Shown here one piece after another: positions 8,194 through 16,884 of a DNA stretch of 64,000 nucleotides (the stretch's first letter is position 1; the number at the start of each line of letters is the position of its first letter). Source of the DNA: Opitutaceae bacterium TAV5. Lineage in GTDB: Bacteria; Verrucomicrobiota; Verrucomicrobiia; Opitutales; Opitutaceae. The DNA is taken from positions 3,767,001-3,831,000 of the forward strand of contig CP007053.1 of the NCBI GenBank assembly GCA_000242935.3, given 5' to 3'. A program made the position numbers and the translations under genes. Under the pieces are notes generated by a model. It was not told the DNA's origin, did no database searches, and saw only the letters and a program-made list of their open reading frames with translations.

Positions 8194-8997
8194 TTACAGC
8201 CGTTGCAGGTGGAAACCGCCGTCGACGTCGAAGACGGCGCCGGTCGAGAACGGGAAACGGTCCTCGGCGATGGCGCGGACGGCGCGGCCGATGTCCTCGG
8301 GCGTGCCCCAGCGACGGATCGGGGTGATGCCGTCCTCGAGGATGAGCTTGTCGTACTTTTCTTTCACCGCGCCGGTCATGTCGGTGGCGATGATGCCGGG
8401 GCGCACTTCGTAGACGTTGATGCCGTCGTTGGCCAGACGGTCGGCGAAGAGCTTGGTCATCATGGCGAGGCCGGCCTTGACGATGCAGTAGTCGCCGCGG
8501 CTGGTGGAAGCGGTGTAGACGGAAATGGATGTCGTGGTGACAATGCGGCCGCGGAAACCCTCGGCGTCGCGTTCCTGCGCGAGCATCTGTTTCGCCACGA
8601 GCTGGGTGAGGAAGTAGGGGCCCTTGAGGTTGATCGAATAGAGGCGGTCGAAGCTCTCTTCGCCGGCTTCGAGGATATCGGCGCGGACTTTGGGGGCGAC
8701 GCCGGCGTTGTTCACCAGCAGGTCGATACGGCCAAACTGTCCGACGGTTTCGGCCACGAGCCGCTCGCGATCGGCGGCGACGGAGACGTCGCCCTGCACG
8801 GTGAAACCGTCGCTGCCGAGGGCGCGGATTTGCGCGAGCGTGTCGTGGGCGGCCTCGGCGTTGCCGGCGTAGTTGACGGCGATGCGGTAGCCGGCCTTGG
8901 CGAGTTCGAGAGCGATGCCGCGGCCGATGCCGCGCGAGGCGCCGGTGACGAGCGCGTACCGGACGGCGGGTGAGGAGGGCTTGGAGGAAGAAGACAT
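8194..8997 (-). CDS. Short-chain dehydrogenase/reductase, FabG-like (3-ketoacyl-ACP reductase annotation class)
   Basis: A 267-residue classical SDR. Motifs: TGASRGIG (18-25), NNAG (96-99), catalytic S157, Y170 and K174 ('[13 protein letters not shown]'), and C-terminal '[15 protein letters not shown]'. The '[13 protein letters not shown]' region and '[17 protein letters not shown]' are typical of SDRs annotated as 3-ketoacyl-ACP reductases that act on sugars or other carbonyls. It shares only family-level similarity with the FabG at 1857-2645, and no fatty-acid genes are near, so a role outside fatty-acid synthesis is more likely. Confidence 0.85.
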   Translation of the reverse strand: MSSSSKPSSPAVRYALVTGASRGIGRGIALELAKAGYRIAVNYAGNAEAAHDTLAQIRALGSDGFTVQGDVSVAADRERLVAETVGQFGRIDLLVNNAGVAPKVRADILEAGEESFDRLYSINLKGPYFLTQLVAKQMLAQERDAEGFRGRIVTTTSISVYTASTSRGDYCIVKAGLAMMTKLFADRLANDGINVYEVRPGIIATDMTGAVKEKYDKLILEDGITPIRRWGTPEDIGRAVRAIAEDRFPFSTGAVFDVDGGFHLQRL

Positions 8998-9141
8998 GGG
9001 TGGTTCGTAAAAGGAACCCGGCGGCCGAACTCAACCGCAATACCCCGTGCGAACGCGGCGGGATCGGCTTTGTGCTGATGTCGCGGATGAGGCGTGGTGA
9101 TCGCCGGCGTGTCCCTTCAGGGAGGATCTGAAAATCCATTT

Positions 9142-9270
9142 CTGAACAGAAGGAAACAAAGGCAACGAAGGTAAAACAAAGAAGAGTCCGGGCAAGAAGT
9201 TATTGATTTTAACAAGGTTAAAAAACAAGTGGCAAGTGTCCTTGGTTGTCCTTCGTTGCCTTCTGTTCAG
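9142..9270. repeat. Intergenic inverted repeat (CTGAACAGAAGG family)
   Basis: CTGAACAGAAGG at 9142-9153 is the reverse complement of CCTTCTGTTCAG at 9259-9270, with further pairing of GGCAACGAAGG (9161-9171) and CCTTCGTTGCC (9250-9260). The middle holds an AT-rich stretch ('ttattgattttaacaaggttaaaaaac') that stands out from the GC-rich surroundings. It lies just downstream of the rhamnosidase gene stop (minus strand). It may act as a transcript end structure; no T tract is seen. Confidence 0.7.
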
Positions 9271-9290
9271 TTTTTGGAAGTTCCCTTCAG

Positions 9291-12113
9291 TTACTTTTTC
9301 TTCACGGCCGGCACGGCGAACGTGATCGTGTAGCGGCCGGCGGCCAGGGCGATGGCCGGGCGGCCGTCGACCGGATCGGCGGCGCTGGCGCCGGGATGTT
9401 GCTTCCACGGCTTGCCGTCGATCTGCACGGTGTCGAGCCCGGCGCCGGCGGGCAGCGGCGGGAGCGCGGTGGCGCGGGTATTGGCGGGGATTTCCACTTC
9501 CCAGCGCAGCGTCCTGCCGCCGGCGGTGCGCTTCCAGGCGGAGGCGATGCGGCCCCACGGCGATTCGAGCGTGGCCGCGGCGTGCGCGAGCCGGTCGTCG
9601 AGGTGCGGTTGCAGGCGGAACTCGCGGTAGGCCGCGACTCCGGGATCGGGCGCGATGCCGGCGACCGTCGAGTAGAGCCATTCGCCGATCGCGCCGTAGG
9701 CGTAGTGGTTGAACGAATTCATGCCGACCTCGCCGAAACCCTTGTCGGGCGTCCAGCTGTTCCAGCGCTCCCACATCGTGGTCGCGCCGTTTTTCACGGT
9801 GAACAGCCACGACGGATACGCCTCGTTGAAGAGCAGCGTGTAGGCGAGGTCGGTGCGGCCCACGGCGGAGAGCACCGGGCCGAGCAACGGCGTGCCGACG
9901 AAGCCGGTGGAGAGGCGGTCGCCGCGACGGGCAAAGCAACGCTCCAGATGGGCGATGGCGCGCGGGCGGAGTCTGGCCGGGAGCAGGTCGAAGGCGAGGG
10001 CGAGCAGATAGGCCGTCTGCGCGTCGCCGGCGAGGCGGCCGTCGGCGGTCACGTAGGCGCGGTTGAAGGCGCGGACGATCTTCGCGTGCTTCGCGTCGAA
10101 GCGGCGGGCGTCGGCGGTCTTTTGGAGAATACGGGCGATGCGCGCCATGAGCGCGGTGGTGTGCGCGAAATAGGCGGTGCCGATGAGGTCGCAGGGCGTG
10201 GCGGCCCAGGAACATTCGGTGGCGTCGGGCGCGAGCCAGTCCCCGTAGGCGGTGTCGGGGCGGAGGAGGCCGTCGGAGGTCTTTTCCTGGTAGCCGATCC
10301 AGCGCGCCATGGCGGGGTAGTTTTCCTCGAGGATGCGGGTGTCACCGAAATGCCGGTACATGACCCACGGGCAGATGACGCCGGCGTCGGCCCAGGCGGC
10401 GTTGCCGTTCTTGCGGCCCGGATACATGGAGGCGAGCACGTCGGGGGCGACGTCGGGGTAGGCGCCTTCGGCATCCTGGTCGTCGGCGAGGTCGCGCGTC
10501 CATTTGCGGAAGAAAGAGGCGACGTCGTAGTTGAAGGCGGCGGTGGGGGCGAAGACCTGCGCGTCGCCGGTCCAGCCGAGGCGTTCGTCGCGCTGCGGAC
10601 AGTCGGTGGGCACGTCGAGGAAGTTGCCGCGCTGGCCCCAGCGGATGTTTTCCTGGAGGCGGTTGACGAGCGGGTGCGAGCAGGTGAAGTCGCCGGTGCG
10701 CGGCATGTCGCTGTGGAGGACCAGGCCAGTGACGGTGTCGGGCGGCGGGAGCTTTTTCTTCCGGTCCCCCCGGCCGCCGCGCCCGCCGCCGCTGCCGGGC
10801 AGGCCGGTGATCTCGACGTAGCGGAAACCGTGGAAGGTGAATTTGGGAGTCCAGGTTTCGATGCCGGGGCCGCCGCGGGCGATCCAGGTGTCGGTGGCGC
10901 GGGCGGAGCGGAGGTTTTCCGTGTAGACGGTGCCGTCGGCCTGGAGCATTTCGGCGTAGCGGATCGTCAGTTTGGTGCCGCGCGGGGCGCGTATCCGCAG
11001 GCGGATGACGCCGACCATGTTTTGCCCGAGATCGAAGGTGTGGCGGCCGGGCGCGGGCTCGGTGACGGCGAGCGCGGGCAATTCCTCGATGACGCGGATG
11101 GGCGGCGTGGCCTTGGCGTTGAGGAGGACGGGAGCGAGGCGCGGCGTGGCGACGGGCGTCCAGCCGCGGGCAAAGTGGCCGGGGCGGGCGGGCTCGCTCC
11201 AGCCGGCGAGTTCGCGGCGGGCGTCATGGCTCTCGCCGTGATAGAGATCGGAAAACAGGAGGGGCCCGGTGGTGGCGCGCCAGGTCTCGTCGGAGACGAT
11301 CCACCCGACGGAGCCGTCGGCGTGCACGATGCGGAGGGCGGCGAGCAGGGCGGGTTCGGCGCCGTAGTGGTGGCGGTGTTTCGGGGCCTGCGTCCAGCCG
11401 AGGTTGCCGGCATACCAGCCGTCGCCGAGAATGGCGCCGAGGGCGTTGTCGCCGGCGCGGAGAGCGGCGGTGACGTCATAGGCGAGGTACTCGATGCGCT
11501 TGTTGTAGTCGGTCCAGCCGGGAGCGAGGACATCGCGGCCGATGCGCTGGCCGTTGAGATGCGGTTCGAAAAGGCCGCGGGCGGTGATGTAGAGACGCGC
11601 GGAGCGCGGGGCCGCGTCGAGGGTGAAGGTTTTCCGGAGGAAGGGGCAGGGGAGCAGTTCGTCGCCGGAGGGGGCGGGGCGGTCGAGGCTGATCCAGCGG
11701 GCGCCTTGCCACGCGGCTTCGTCGGTGGAGAGGAAACCGGTCTCGAACCACGGCGTGCCGGCGGCCGGGTTCAGGGTGACCGGCTGGCCAAGGTGATCAT
11801 GGACGGTGACGCGCCAGACGTAGCGGGTGTGCGGAGCGAGGGCGGGACCGGCCCAGGGGACGAGGTGGGAGTCGGCGGACTTGACGAGGCCGGAGTCCCA
11901 CACGAGAGCGCTGGCGTCGAAATTCGCGGTGCCGCCGCTTGCGTCGGCGGCGACGGCGACCTGGAGCCGGTACGCGGTCTGACGGGCGCCGGTGCGGGAG
12001 TCGGCGAGTTTCCAGGAAAAGCGCGGGGCGGCCTCGTCGAGGCCCAGCGGGTTGGGCAAAAACTCGCAGCGAAAATCGGCGAGTCGGGGAGCGGATGCGG
12101 AGCGGGCGGACAT
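9291..12113 (-). CDS. Alpha-L-rhamnosidase, glycoside hydrolase family 78
   Basis: A 940-residue enzyme removing terminal alpha-L-rhamnose from pectic or other plant and algal glycans. The opening 'EFLPNPLGLDEAAPRFSWKL' is the usual GH78 N-terminal beta-sandwich start. Next come a rhamnosidase N domain (about 170-350), a concanavalin-like domain (about 355-460) and the (alpha/alpha)6 catalytic barrel (about 460-800) with 'DCPQRDERLGWTGDAQVF', which carries the acidic catalytic residues. A C-terminal beta-sandwich follows. The Gly/Arg-rich 'GSGGGRGGRGDRKKK' near 445 looks like a linker. No signal peptide is visible, suggesting a cytoplasmic enzyme acting on imported oligosaccharides. Confidence 0.95.
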   Translation of the reverse strand: MSARSASAPRLADFRCEFLPNPLGLDEAAPRFSWKLADSRTGARQTAYRLQVAVAADASGGTANFDASALVWDSGLVKSADSHLVPWAGPALAPHTRYVWRVTVHDHLGQPVTLNPAAGTPWFETGFLSTDEAAWQGARWISLDRPAPSGDELLPCPFLRKTFTLDAAPRSARLYITARGLFEPHLNGQRIGRDVLAPGWTDYNKRIEYLAYDVTAALRAGDNALGAILGDGWYAGNLGWTQAPKHRHHYGAEPALLAALRIVHADGSVGWIVSDETWRATTGPLLFSDLYHGESHDARRELAGWSEPARPGHFARGWTPVATPRLAPVLLNAKATPPIRVIEELPALAVTEPAPGRHTFDLGQNMVGVIRLRIRAPRGTKLTIRYAEMLQADGTVYTENLRSARATDTWIARGGPGIETWTPKFTFHGFRYVEITGLPGSGGGRGGRGDRKKKLPPPDTVTGLVLHSDMPRTGDFTCSHPLVNRLQENIRWGQRGNFLDVPTDCPQRDERLGWTGDAQVFAPTAAFNYDVASFFRKWTRDLADDQDAEGAYPDVAPDVLASMYPGRKNGNAAWADAGVICPWVMYRHFGDTRILEENYPAMARWIGYQEKTSDGLLRPDTAYGDWLAPDATECSWAATPCDLIGTAYFAHTTALMARIARILQKTADARRFDAKHAKIVRAFNRAYVTADGRLAGDAQTAYLLALAFDLLPARLRPRAIAHLERCFARRGDRLSTGFVGTPLLGPVLSAVGRTDLAYTLLFNEAYPSWLFTVKNGATTMWERWNSWTPDKGFGEVGMNSFNHYAYGAIGEWLYSTVAGIAPDPGVAAYREFRLQPHLDDRLAHAAATLESPWGRIASAWKRTAGGRTLRWEVEIPANTRATALPPLPAGAGLDTVQIDGKPWKQHPGASAADPVDGRPAIALAAGRYTITFAVPAVKKK

Positions 12114-12285
12114 GGTGGATGGCGTGATAGGCGCGAGGCGTGTGATTTTCCGGATGCTATCCTCGCAGATTTCCCGGAGGGCGGGCCTTCATTTCCGGGT
12201 TTTGTTTTAGCAGAATCAGGCCAGCGGATGCCTTCTCTTTTTCATTCTCATGGGGTCTGATACCCCGAAGCTTGCATCGGCTTGG

Positions 12286-12312
12286 TGGAGCGGCGGGGAC
12301 GCCGCCGCTCCA
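12286..12312. repeat. Short hairpin related to the GGAGCGGCGG family
   Basis: An 11-bp perfect stem (TGGAGCGGCGG at 12286-12296 with CCGCCGCTCCA at 12302-12312). It is flanked by a direct near-repeat 'CCCCG(G)AAGCTTGC' on both sides (12263 and 12316 regions). It sits between the rhamnosidase start and the O-antigen ligase stop. The T tract needed for a terminator is missing. Confidence 0.6.
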
Positions 12313-12340
12313 ATGCCCCGGAAGCTTGCTCCGGGGATTT

Positions 12341-13861
12341 TCACTCCGCCGGCTCGAGTTGCATCCAGCGGCCGTAGATCACCCACAGCAGGCACCAGGT
12401 GCCGAGGACGGCCGGATTGTGGGCCTGAAAATCCACCCAGGAGTGCACCATCGTCAGCCCGAGGCCGGCGACGCCGATCAGCATCGGGATACGCCAGAGA
12501 ACTCCCCGGCGAATGAAAGACACGATCCAGTAGCCGAGCATCGAGGCAGGAAACAGCAGGCCGATGACGCCCAGTTCGGCAAAACCCTGGACGTAGTCGT
12601 TGTGGGCGTACTCCCAGCGGAGAACGTGTTTTCCCCGTTTGTAGATTTCGGGATAGTCCCTCTGGTAAGCCGGGAAAACATGGCGGAAACTGCCGGCTCC
12701 CCAGCCGTAGACGGGGTTGTCCCCGGCCATCCGGAACGTGGCTTTTCGGGCGAGGGTGCGCCACTCGACGGATTGCACCTGGTCTTCCTTGAAGAGCCGT
12801 TCGATGCGGCGGAGCGAGTTTTCCACGTTGAGGAACTGGCCGGCCACGATCATCAGGATGACAAAGCAGCCGGGCACGAGCAGGCCCACGATGCGGTTTT
12901 GCGCCTCCGACTTGCCGGTCAGCAGCCAGACGAGGTAGCCGATGGCGATCATGAGGATGAAACCGGCCAGGAGGATGGCGGCGGTGCGCGAGTTGGAGAG
13001 GAAAACGAGCAGCGTGCCGATGATCGCGCAGAACGCGAAGATCGGGGCCGGGCTCGATCGCTGCATGCGCCGGGAGGCCCGGAGAAAGTGCCAGGCCATC
13101 AGCACGCAGGAAGCGGCGACGATCAGGTTGAAGTAGGCTCCGGCGTGGTTCTTGTAAAGAAGGGTGGAGACGAAGGACAGGCCGGGCTTGCTGATGCACC
13201 AGAGCACCTTTTTGGCTTCCGTGACCCGCTGGAGGATGCCGATCACGGCCAGCACCGTGCCGTTGGTGACGACGATCGTCAGCAAGGTGACGACGGTCGA
13301 ACGCCGGGTGAAACCCACCCAGATCGCGCATGCCAGCAGCCAGATGCCGCTGTAGACGAGTAGCACGCGCCATGCGTTCATCCCGGCGAAGGGCGCCTCG
13401 ACACCGGCCGGCAGCCACTTGACCGGCGTGCCGGTGGTCAGCCACCAGCCACGGACGTCGCTGTTGTAGTAGTACGCCGGATTAAATCCGCCGATGGCGA
13501 TATAGACCAGAAACCCGAGCCCGAGCCAGAAAACCGGAAAACGCACGAGGCGAGGCCACATGACGAGATTGATGCTCGCGCCGGTGGGGGAGATGGAAGC
13601 CTCGTATTTGCGCTTCATGACGGAGAGGGCGAAGCCCGCGACGGCCAGGCCGAACGCAATGCTCTGCCCCCATACATACATCGTACCGAGAGCCCAGGGC
13701 AGGAAACAGAGGTAAGCGGCAACCACGATCAGGAGCGTGGTTTCCAAGGGATGGGACGGACGGGCGGACTTGGCCTCGCCCCGGAAAGTTCGCAAGGCGC
13801 CGGACTCATGATGGCTGGCTGCGGAAGAGTGAGAGTGGACCACGCCGGCGAGGGAATGCAT
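12341..13861 (-). CDS. O-antigen ligase family membrane protein
   Basis: A 506-residue polytopic protein with about eleven to twelve hydrophobic helices and a Wzy_C-type large loop between about residues 385 and 440 containing 'GWGAGSFRHVFPAYQRDYP'. The motif 'YAHNDYVQGFAELGVIGLL' matches the H-N-x(7-8)-E-x-G signature of O-antigen ligases and polymerases. These inner-membrane proteins join glycan chains to lipid A core or to other acceptors. The ATG at 13861 was chosen; a longer frame up to 14029 would overlap the start of the divergent flavoprotein gene and has no membrane or signal character. No other surface-polysaccharide genes flank it. Confidence 0.85.
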   Translation of the reverse strand: MHSLAGVVHSHSSAASHHESGALRTFRGEAKSARPSHPLETTLLIVVAAYLCFLPWALGTMYVWGQSIAFGLAVAGFALSVMKRKYEASISPTGASINLVMWPRLVRFPVFWLGLGFLVYIAIGGFNPAYYYNSDVRGWWLTTGTPVKWLPAGVEAPFAGMNAWRVLLVYSGIWLLACAIWVGFTRRSTVVTLLTIVVTNGTVLAVIGILQRVTEAKKVLWCISKPGLSFVSTLLYKNHAGAYFNLIVAASCVLMAWHFLRASRRMQRSSPAPIFAFCAIIGTLLVFLSNSRTAAILLAGFILMIAIGYLVWLLTGKSEAQNRIVGLLVPGCFVILMIVAGQFLNVENSLRRIERLFKEDQVQSVEWRTLARKATFRMAGDNPVYGWGAGSFRHVFPAYQRDYPEIYKRGKHVLRWEYAHNDYVQGFAELGVIGLLFPASMLGYWIVSFIRRGVLWRIPMLIGVAGLGLTMVHSWVDFQAHNPAVLGTWCLLWVIYGRWMQLEPAE

Positions 13862-14009
13862 TTTCCCCGTCGCGGGAAAGTGGAAAGTGCGCGCCGGGAG
13901 ACGTCCGGACCGGGCAGGATAAAACCGACATCTACCTGCGTTAATGCCGGCAGCAAATGCTTGCGCGTGCCGGAGGCTGGCGCATTTATTGCTTTTTTTT
14001 AACCTGTTT

Positions 14010-15179
14010 ATGTCCGCTCCTGCCGCCACCTCCTCCTATACAAAAGACAACCCGTTCCCGGCTCGCATCACCGGGAACCGCCTGCTCAGCAAACCCGGTT
14101 CGGGCAAGGAAACCCGCCATTTTGTGGTCAGCCTCACCGGCAGCGGGCTCGTCTACAAGGCCGGCGACTCCCTTGGCATATTCCCCTCCAACCGCCCCGA
14201 AGACGTGGCTGGCATTCTCAAGGCGCTCGGCGCCACCGGCGATGAACCCGTGTCGCCTGCCATGCTGAAGCTCCCGGCGCCTCTCCCGCTGCGTGAAGTG
14301 CTCGCGTCCCGTCTCGCCCTTGGCAGCCCCACTGCAAAGATTATCCAGACGCTCGCGGCCAGGGCCACCGAACCGGCGGAGAAGGCGAAACTCGAAGGAT
14401 TGCTCGGTCCCGAATCGAAAGAAGTGCTCACCGCCTTCCTCGCCGAACGCGAATACCTCGACCTGCTGGAGGAATTCCCGAGCGCCCGCCTGACGCCGCA
14501 GGAGCTCGTCGACCACCTGCGCAAGCTGATGCCGCGTCTTTATTCGATCGCGTCGTCCCCGAAACCGTTTCCCGACGAGATCCACCTCACCGTGGCGATC
14601 GTGCGTTACCAGACCAACGGACGCCAGCGCGCCGGCGTGTGTTCGACGTTCATGGCCGACCGCGTGACAGTCGGCGAGACGCCGGTGCCGGTGTTCGTGT
14701 CGAATTCCCATTTCGGCCCGCCCGAGGACACCTCGAAGGATGCGATCATGGTCGGCCCCGGCACCGGCATCGCGCCGTTCCGGGCGTTTGTGCAGGATCG
14801 CGTGGCCGTCGGCGCCACCGGCCGCAACTGGGTATTTTTCGGCGACCAGCACTCCGCCACCGATTTCCTTTACGAAGAGGAATGGAAGGATTACCTCGCC
14901 AAGGGCCAGATCGCGAAGCTCGACCTCGCCTGGTCGCGCGACCAGCTCCTCAAGGTTTACGTGCAGGACAAGATGCGCGCCGCCGCTCCCGAGCTCTGGG
15001 ACTGGATCCGCAATGGCGGCCACTTCTACGTATGCGGCGACGCCAAGCGCATGGCGAAGGACGTCGACACGGCCCTCCACGACATCATTGCCGAGCAGGC
15101 TGGCATGACCATCGAACAGGCAGGCGAGTACGTGAAGCAGATGAAGAAGGACAAACGCTACCAGCGCGACGTGTACTGA
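14010..15179 (+). CDS. Sulfite-reductase-type (CysJ-like) flavoprotein without flavodoxin domain
   Basis: A 389-residue diflavin-reductase relative holding only the FAD and NADPH halves. FAD-binding motifs are RLYS (176-179) and 'GVCSTFM' (209-215). The NAD(P) motif is 'GPGTGIAPFRAF' (249-260), followed by 'FFGDQHSATDFLYEEEW', which is closely CysJ-like. The end 'KDKRYQRDVY' is the canonical CysJ C-terminus. CysJ of enterobacteria is about 600 residues with an N-terminal FMN flavodoxin domain; here that domain is absent. The electron acceptor must then be another protein. It probably feeds sulfite reduction, but no cysI or cysH is nearby. The ATG at 14010 gives no signal peptide. Confidence 0.85.
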   Translation: MSAPAATSSYTKDNPFPARITGNRLLSKPGSGKETRHFVVSLTGSGLVYKAGDSLGIFPSNRPEDVAGILKALGATGDEPVSPAMLKLPAPLPLREVLASRLALGSPTAKIIQTLAARATEPAEKAKLEGLLGPESKEVLTAFLAEREYLDLLEEFPSARLTPQELVDHLRKLMPRLYSIASSPKPFPDEIHLTVAIVRYQTNGRQRAGVCSTFMADRVTVGETPVPVFVSNSHFGPPEDTSKDAIMVGPGTGIAPFRAFVQDRVAVGATGRNWVFFGDQHSATDFLYEEEWKDYLAKGQIAKLDLAWSRDQLLKVYVQDKMRAAAPELWDWIRNGGHFYVCGDAKRMAKDVDTALHDIIAEQAGMTIEQAGEYVKQMKKDKRYQRDVY

Positions 15180-15222
15180 GCCGCGGCCGCGCCCCGCATC
15201 TCAAAAAGTGGACGGCCCCGGA

Positions 15223-15397
15223 GTGGCGCGGGCGTCTCGCCCGCTTCCGGGTGCCTCTCCGCTCCGGCGTGGCACGGGCATCTTGCCCGTGAGCGTTGCC
15301 TTCTCCGCGGCGTCCGGAAACAAACCGGCGGCGCTTCGCGCCGTCCACGGCCAGGATGGCCGTGCCACCCCGGAAGCGGGCGAGACGCCCGCGCCAC
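15223..15397. repeat. Large nested inverted repeat, HGQDARAT family
   Basis: About 29 bp at 15223-15251 (GTGGCGCGGGCGTCTCGCCC and on) is the reverse complement of 15369-15397. Inside sits a second nested pair, GTGGCACGGGCATCTTGCCC near 15281 against '...gccgtgccac' near 15366. Downstream it continues to 'cgcggtaacatcagtta' (15415-15431), which matches the terminal repeat of the element at 52838-52962. It fills the gap between two convergent genes. Confidence 0.85.
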
Positions 15398-15466
15398 TTC
15401 CAACTATGAGGCTTCGCGGTAACATCAGTTATTCGTTCAATGTGCAGCGTTTTCCCGATCCCAACC

Positions 15467-16129
15467 TCATGCCGGGTAGTAGCGCCGGCGGGCCTTGACC
15501 TGCACGAGGCGTTTTTCGGGAAGGATGTAGGCCGTGAGCAGGCCACCCATCGCGCAGCCGGTGTCGAGGCCGATGGACCATTTCAGTTTGTAGACATCGG
15601 GACGCGGCGTGTGGCCGTAAATCACGAACGGCGGGCCGTTCCAGAGATCGGCCCAGAGCGGAGCCTCGGGCGCCTCGGAACGTTTTCGGGGACGACCGGC
15701 CGCGTCGATGACCTGGATCCGGGTGACAACCGATGCCGGCTGTTTTTGCCAGGGTTCATTGGGCAGGAATCCGCCATGGACGCACACCGTGTTGAGCTCC
15801 GGGATGTAATACGTGAGCTGCATGGTTTGCAGGTAAGCCCAGTCTTCGGGACGCAGCAGCTCGATGGTGGGCAGATCGACCTCCTTGAGGCCGGAGCGGT
15901 CGCCCGTGCGCTTCCAGAGCAGCAGCCGGCCCTCGTGATTGCCGAGGAGCGAGAGGGCGCGGCACTTGCGGGCAAGGTCGATGACCCGGGAGCTGTCGGG
16001 TCCGCGATTGACGAGGTCGCCGAGGAGCACGACCTGGTCGGCAGGCGTGAGGGAGAGACGGTCGAGCAATTCGGCGAATTCCTGATAACAACCGTGGATG
16101 TCGCCGATGGCGATGATGCGACCGTTCAT
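15467..16129 (-). CDS. Metallophosphoesterase (PPP-type serine/threonine phosphatase or ApaH-like)
   Basis: A 220-residue calcineurin-like phosphoesterase. Metal-binding motifs are in order: GDIHG (9-13), GDLVNRG (37-43), GNHE (63-66), 'VHGGF' and 'YGHTPRPD'. This GDxHG...GDxxDRG...GNHE set marks the PPP family, which includes bacterial protein phosphatases and diadenosine tetraphosphatase ApaH. The substrate is not readable. The ATG at 16129 puts the first motif at the usual distance from the N terminus; 20 further upstream codons are in frame but not conserved-looking. It is divergent from the next gene with 52 bp between start codons. Confidence 0.85.
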   Translation of the reverse strand: MNGRIIAIGDIHGCYQEFAELLDRLSLTPADQVVLLGDLVNRGPDSSRVIDLARKCRALSLLGNHEGRLLLWKRTGDRSGLKEVDLPTIELLRPEDWAYLQTMQLTYYIPELNTVCVHGGFLPNEPWQKQPASVVTRIQVIDAAGRPRKRSEAPEAPLWADLWNGPPFVIYGHTPRPDVYKLKWSIGLDTGCAMGGLLTAYILPEKRLVQVKARRRYYPA

Positions 16130-16181
16130 GAGCGGAAATTTGCTAGCGTCCGGCGCGGGGGGAAGTAAACACGAAACCCCT

Positions 16182-16763
16182 ATGGCCATGGAACTGAACC
16201 TGCAACCTCTCGCCCCGGTCTGTTTTGTCAGTGGACGCGCATTTGCCGAAGGCGAGCGGGTGGCGAGTTTTCTGGTGCGGCCGGAAACGCCGCCCGAACC
16301 GGGAGCGCCGGAGGTGGTGCGTTATGATGTGCTGGAATCCGAACTCGGCGGTTTTACCGCGCCGGGCCCCGTGGCGTGCCGGTGGGTGCAGTTGTTCAAG
16401 CCGCGCAAACAGAACGAGAACCCCGAGCGCGAACTCAAGCTGACGGCGGAAAGCCTTTTTCTGACCCTCGCCGATCCCGCGACCTTGGGCGAGGCCGATG
16501 AAGAAACCGTGCGCATGGTACAGGTCCTTGCGCTCATGCTGGAACGCAAACGCGTGCTGCGCCCGAAGGGCTCCGCGGCAGGGGGCGCGCGCTCGATCTA
16601 CGAGCACGCGAAGTCGAAGCAGCTTTATGAAATCCCGGCAGTCACGGATCTGAATCCGGAGTTTTTCCTGTCGATCCAGGAACAGCTCGCCGCGCTGGTC
16701 GGCGGCGGGCGTGGCGGGAGTGGCGCGGGCGAGACGCCCGCGCCACTTTCCCTGCCTGCGTAA
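16182..16763 (+). CDS. Hypothetical protein whose C terminus comes from a repeat element
   Basis: A 193-residue soluble protein I do not recognise. The beginning 'PVCFVSGRAFAEGERVASFL' resembles small conserved proteins that start with a 'C-x-(V/T)-x-G-R-x-(F/L)-x-x-G-(E/D)' pattern, but the family has no function known to me. The middle is acidic and helical ('EADEETVRMVQVLALMLERKR'). The last 20 or so residues ('GGGRGGSGAGETPAPLSLPA') are encoded by a copy of the HGQDARAT-type repeat (16720-16746), so the original protein probably ended near 'EQLAALV'. The start was set at ATG 16182; ATG 16188 is equally possible. Confidence 0.7.
   Translation: MAMELNLQPLAPVCFVSGRAFAEGERVASFLVRPETPPEPGAPEVVRYDVLESELGGFTAPGPVACRWVQLFKPRKQNENPERELKLTAESLFLTLADPATLGEADEETVRMVQVLALMLERKRVLRPKGSAAGGARSIYEHAKSKQLYEIPAVTDLNPEFFLSIQEQLAALVGGGRGGSGAGETPAPLSLPA
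16720..16746. repeat. HGQDARAT-family repeat core inside a gene end
   Basis: The palindrome GTGGCGCGGGCGAGACGCCC through GCGCCAC is the same core as the ends of the elements at 15223-15397 and 52838-52962. It is followed at 16757-16767 by 'gcgtaacatcg', matching the terminal repeat of that family. It supplies the last codons of the preceding gene. Confidence 0.75.
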
Positions 16764-16884
16764 CATCGGTGAATAAAATGCCGTTCCTCTCTTCCATCGT
16801 TTCAGTGTTCAGTGTTCGATGTGCGGTGTTCAATGTTGCCTCCGTCCGCGCAGGCTTGCGCTTCGCCATTTCCATTCCTCTCCC

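Noticed and set aside
9246-12260. 1004-codon open frame on the plus strand
   Set aside because: Exact antisense of the GH78 rhamnosidase; Gly/Ala/Glu/Val-rich composition typical of GC-rich antisense frames, no domain.
13862-14029. 56-codon N-terminal extension of the O-antigen ligase
   Set aside because: It would overlap the start of the divergent flavoprotein gene and has no membrane or signal character; ATG 13861 is more likely.
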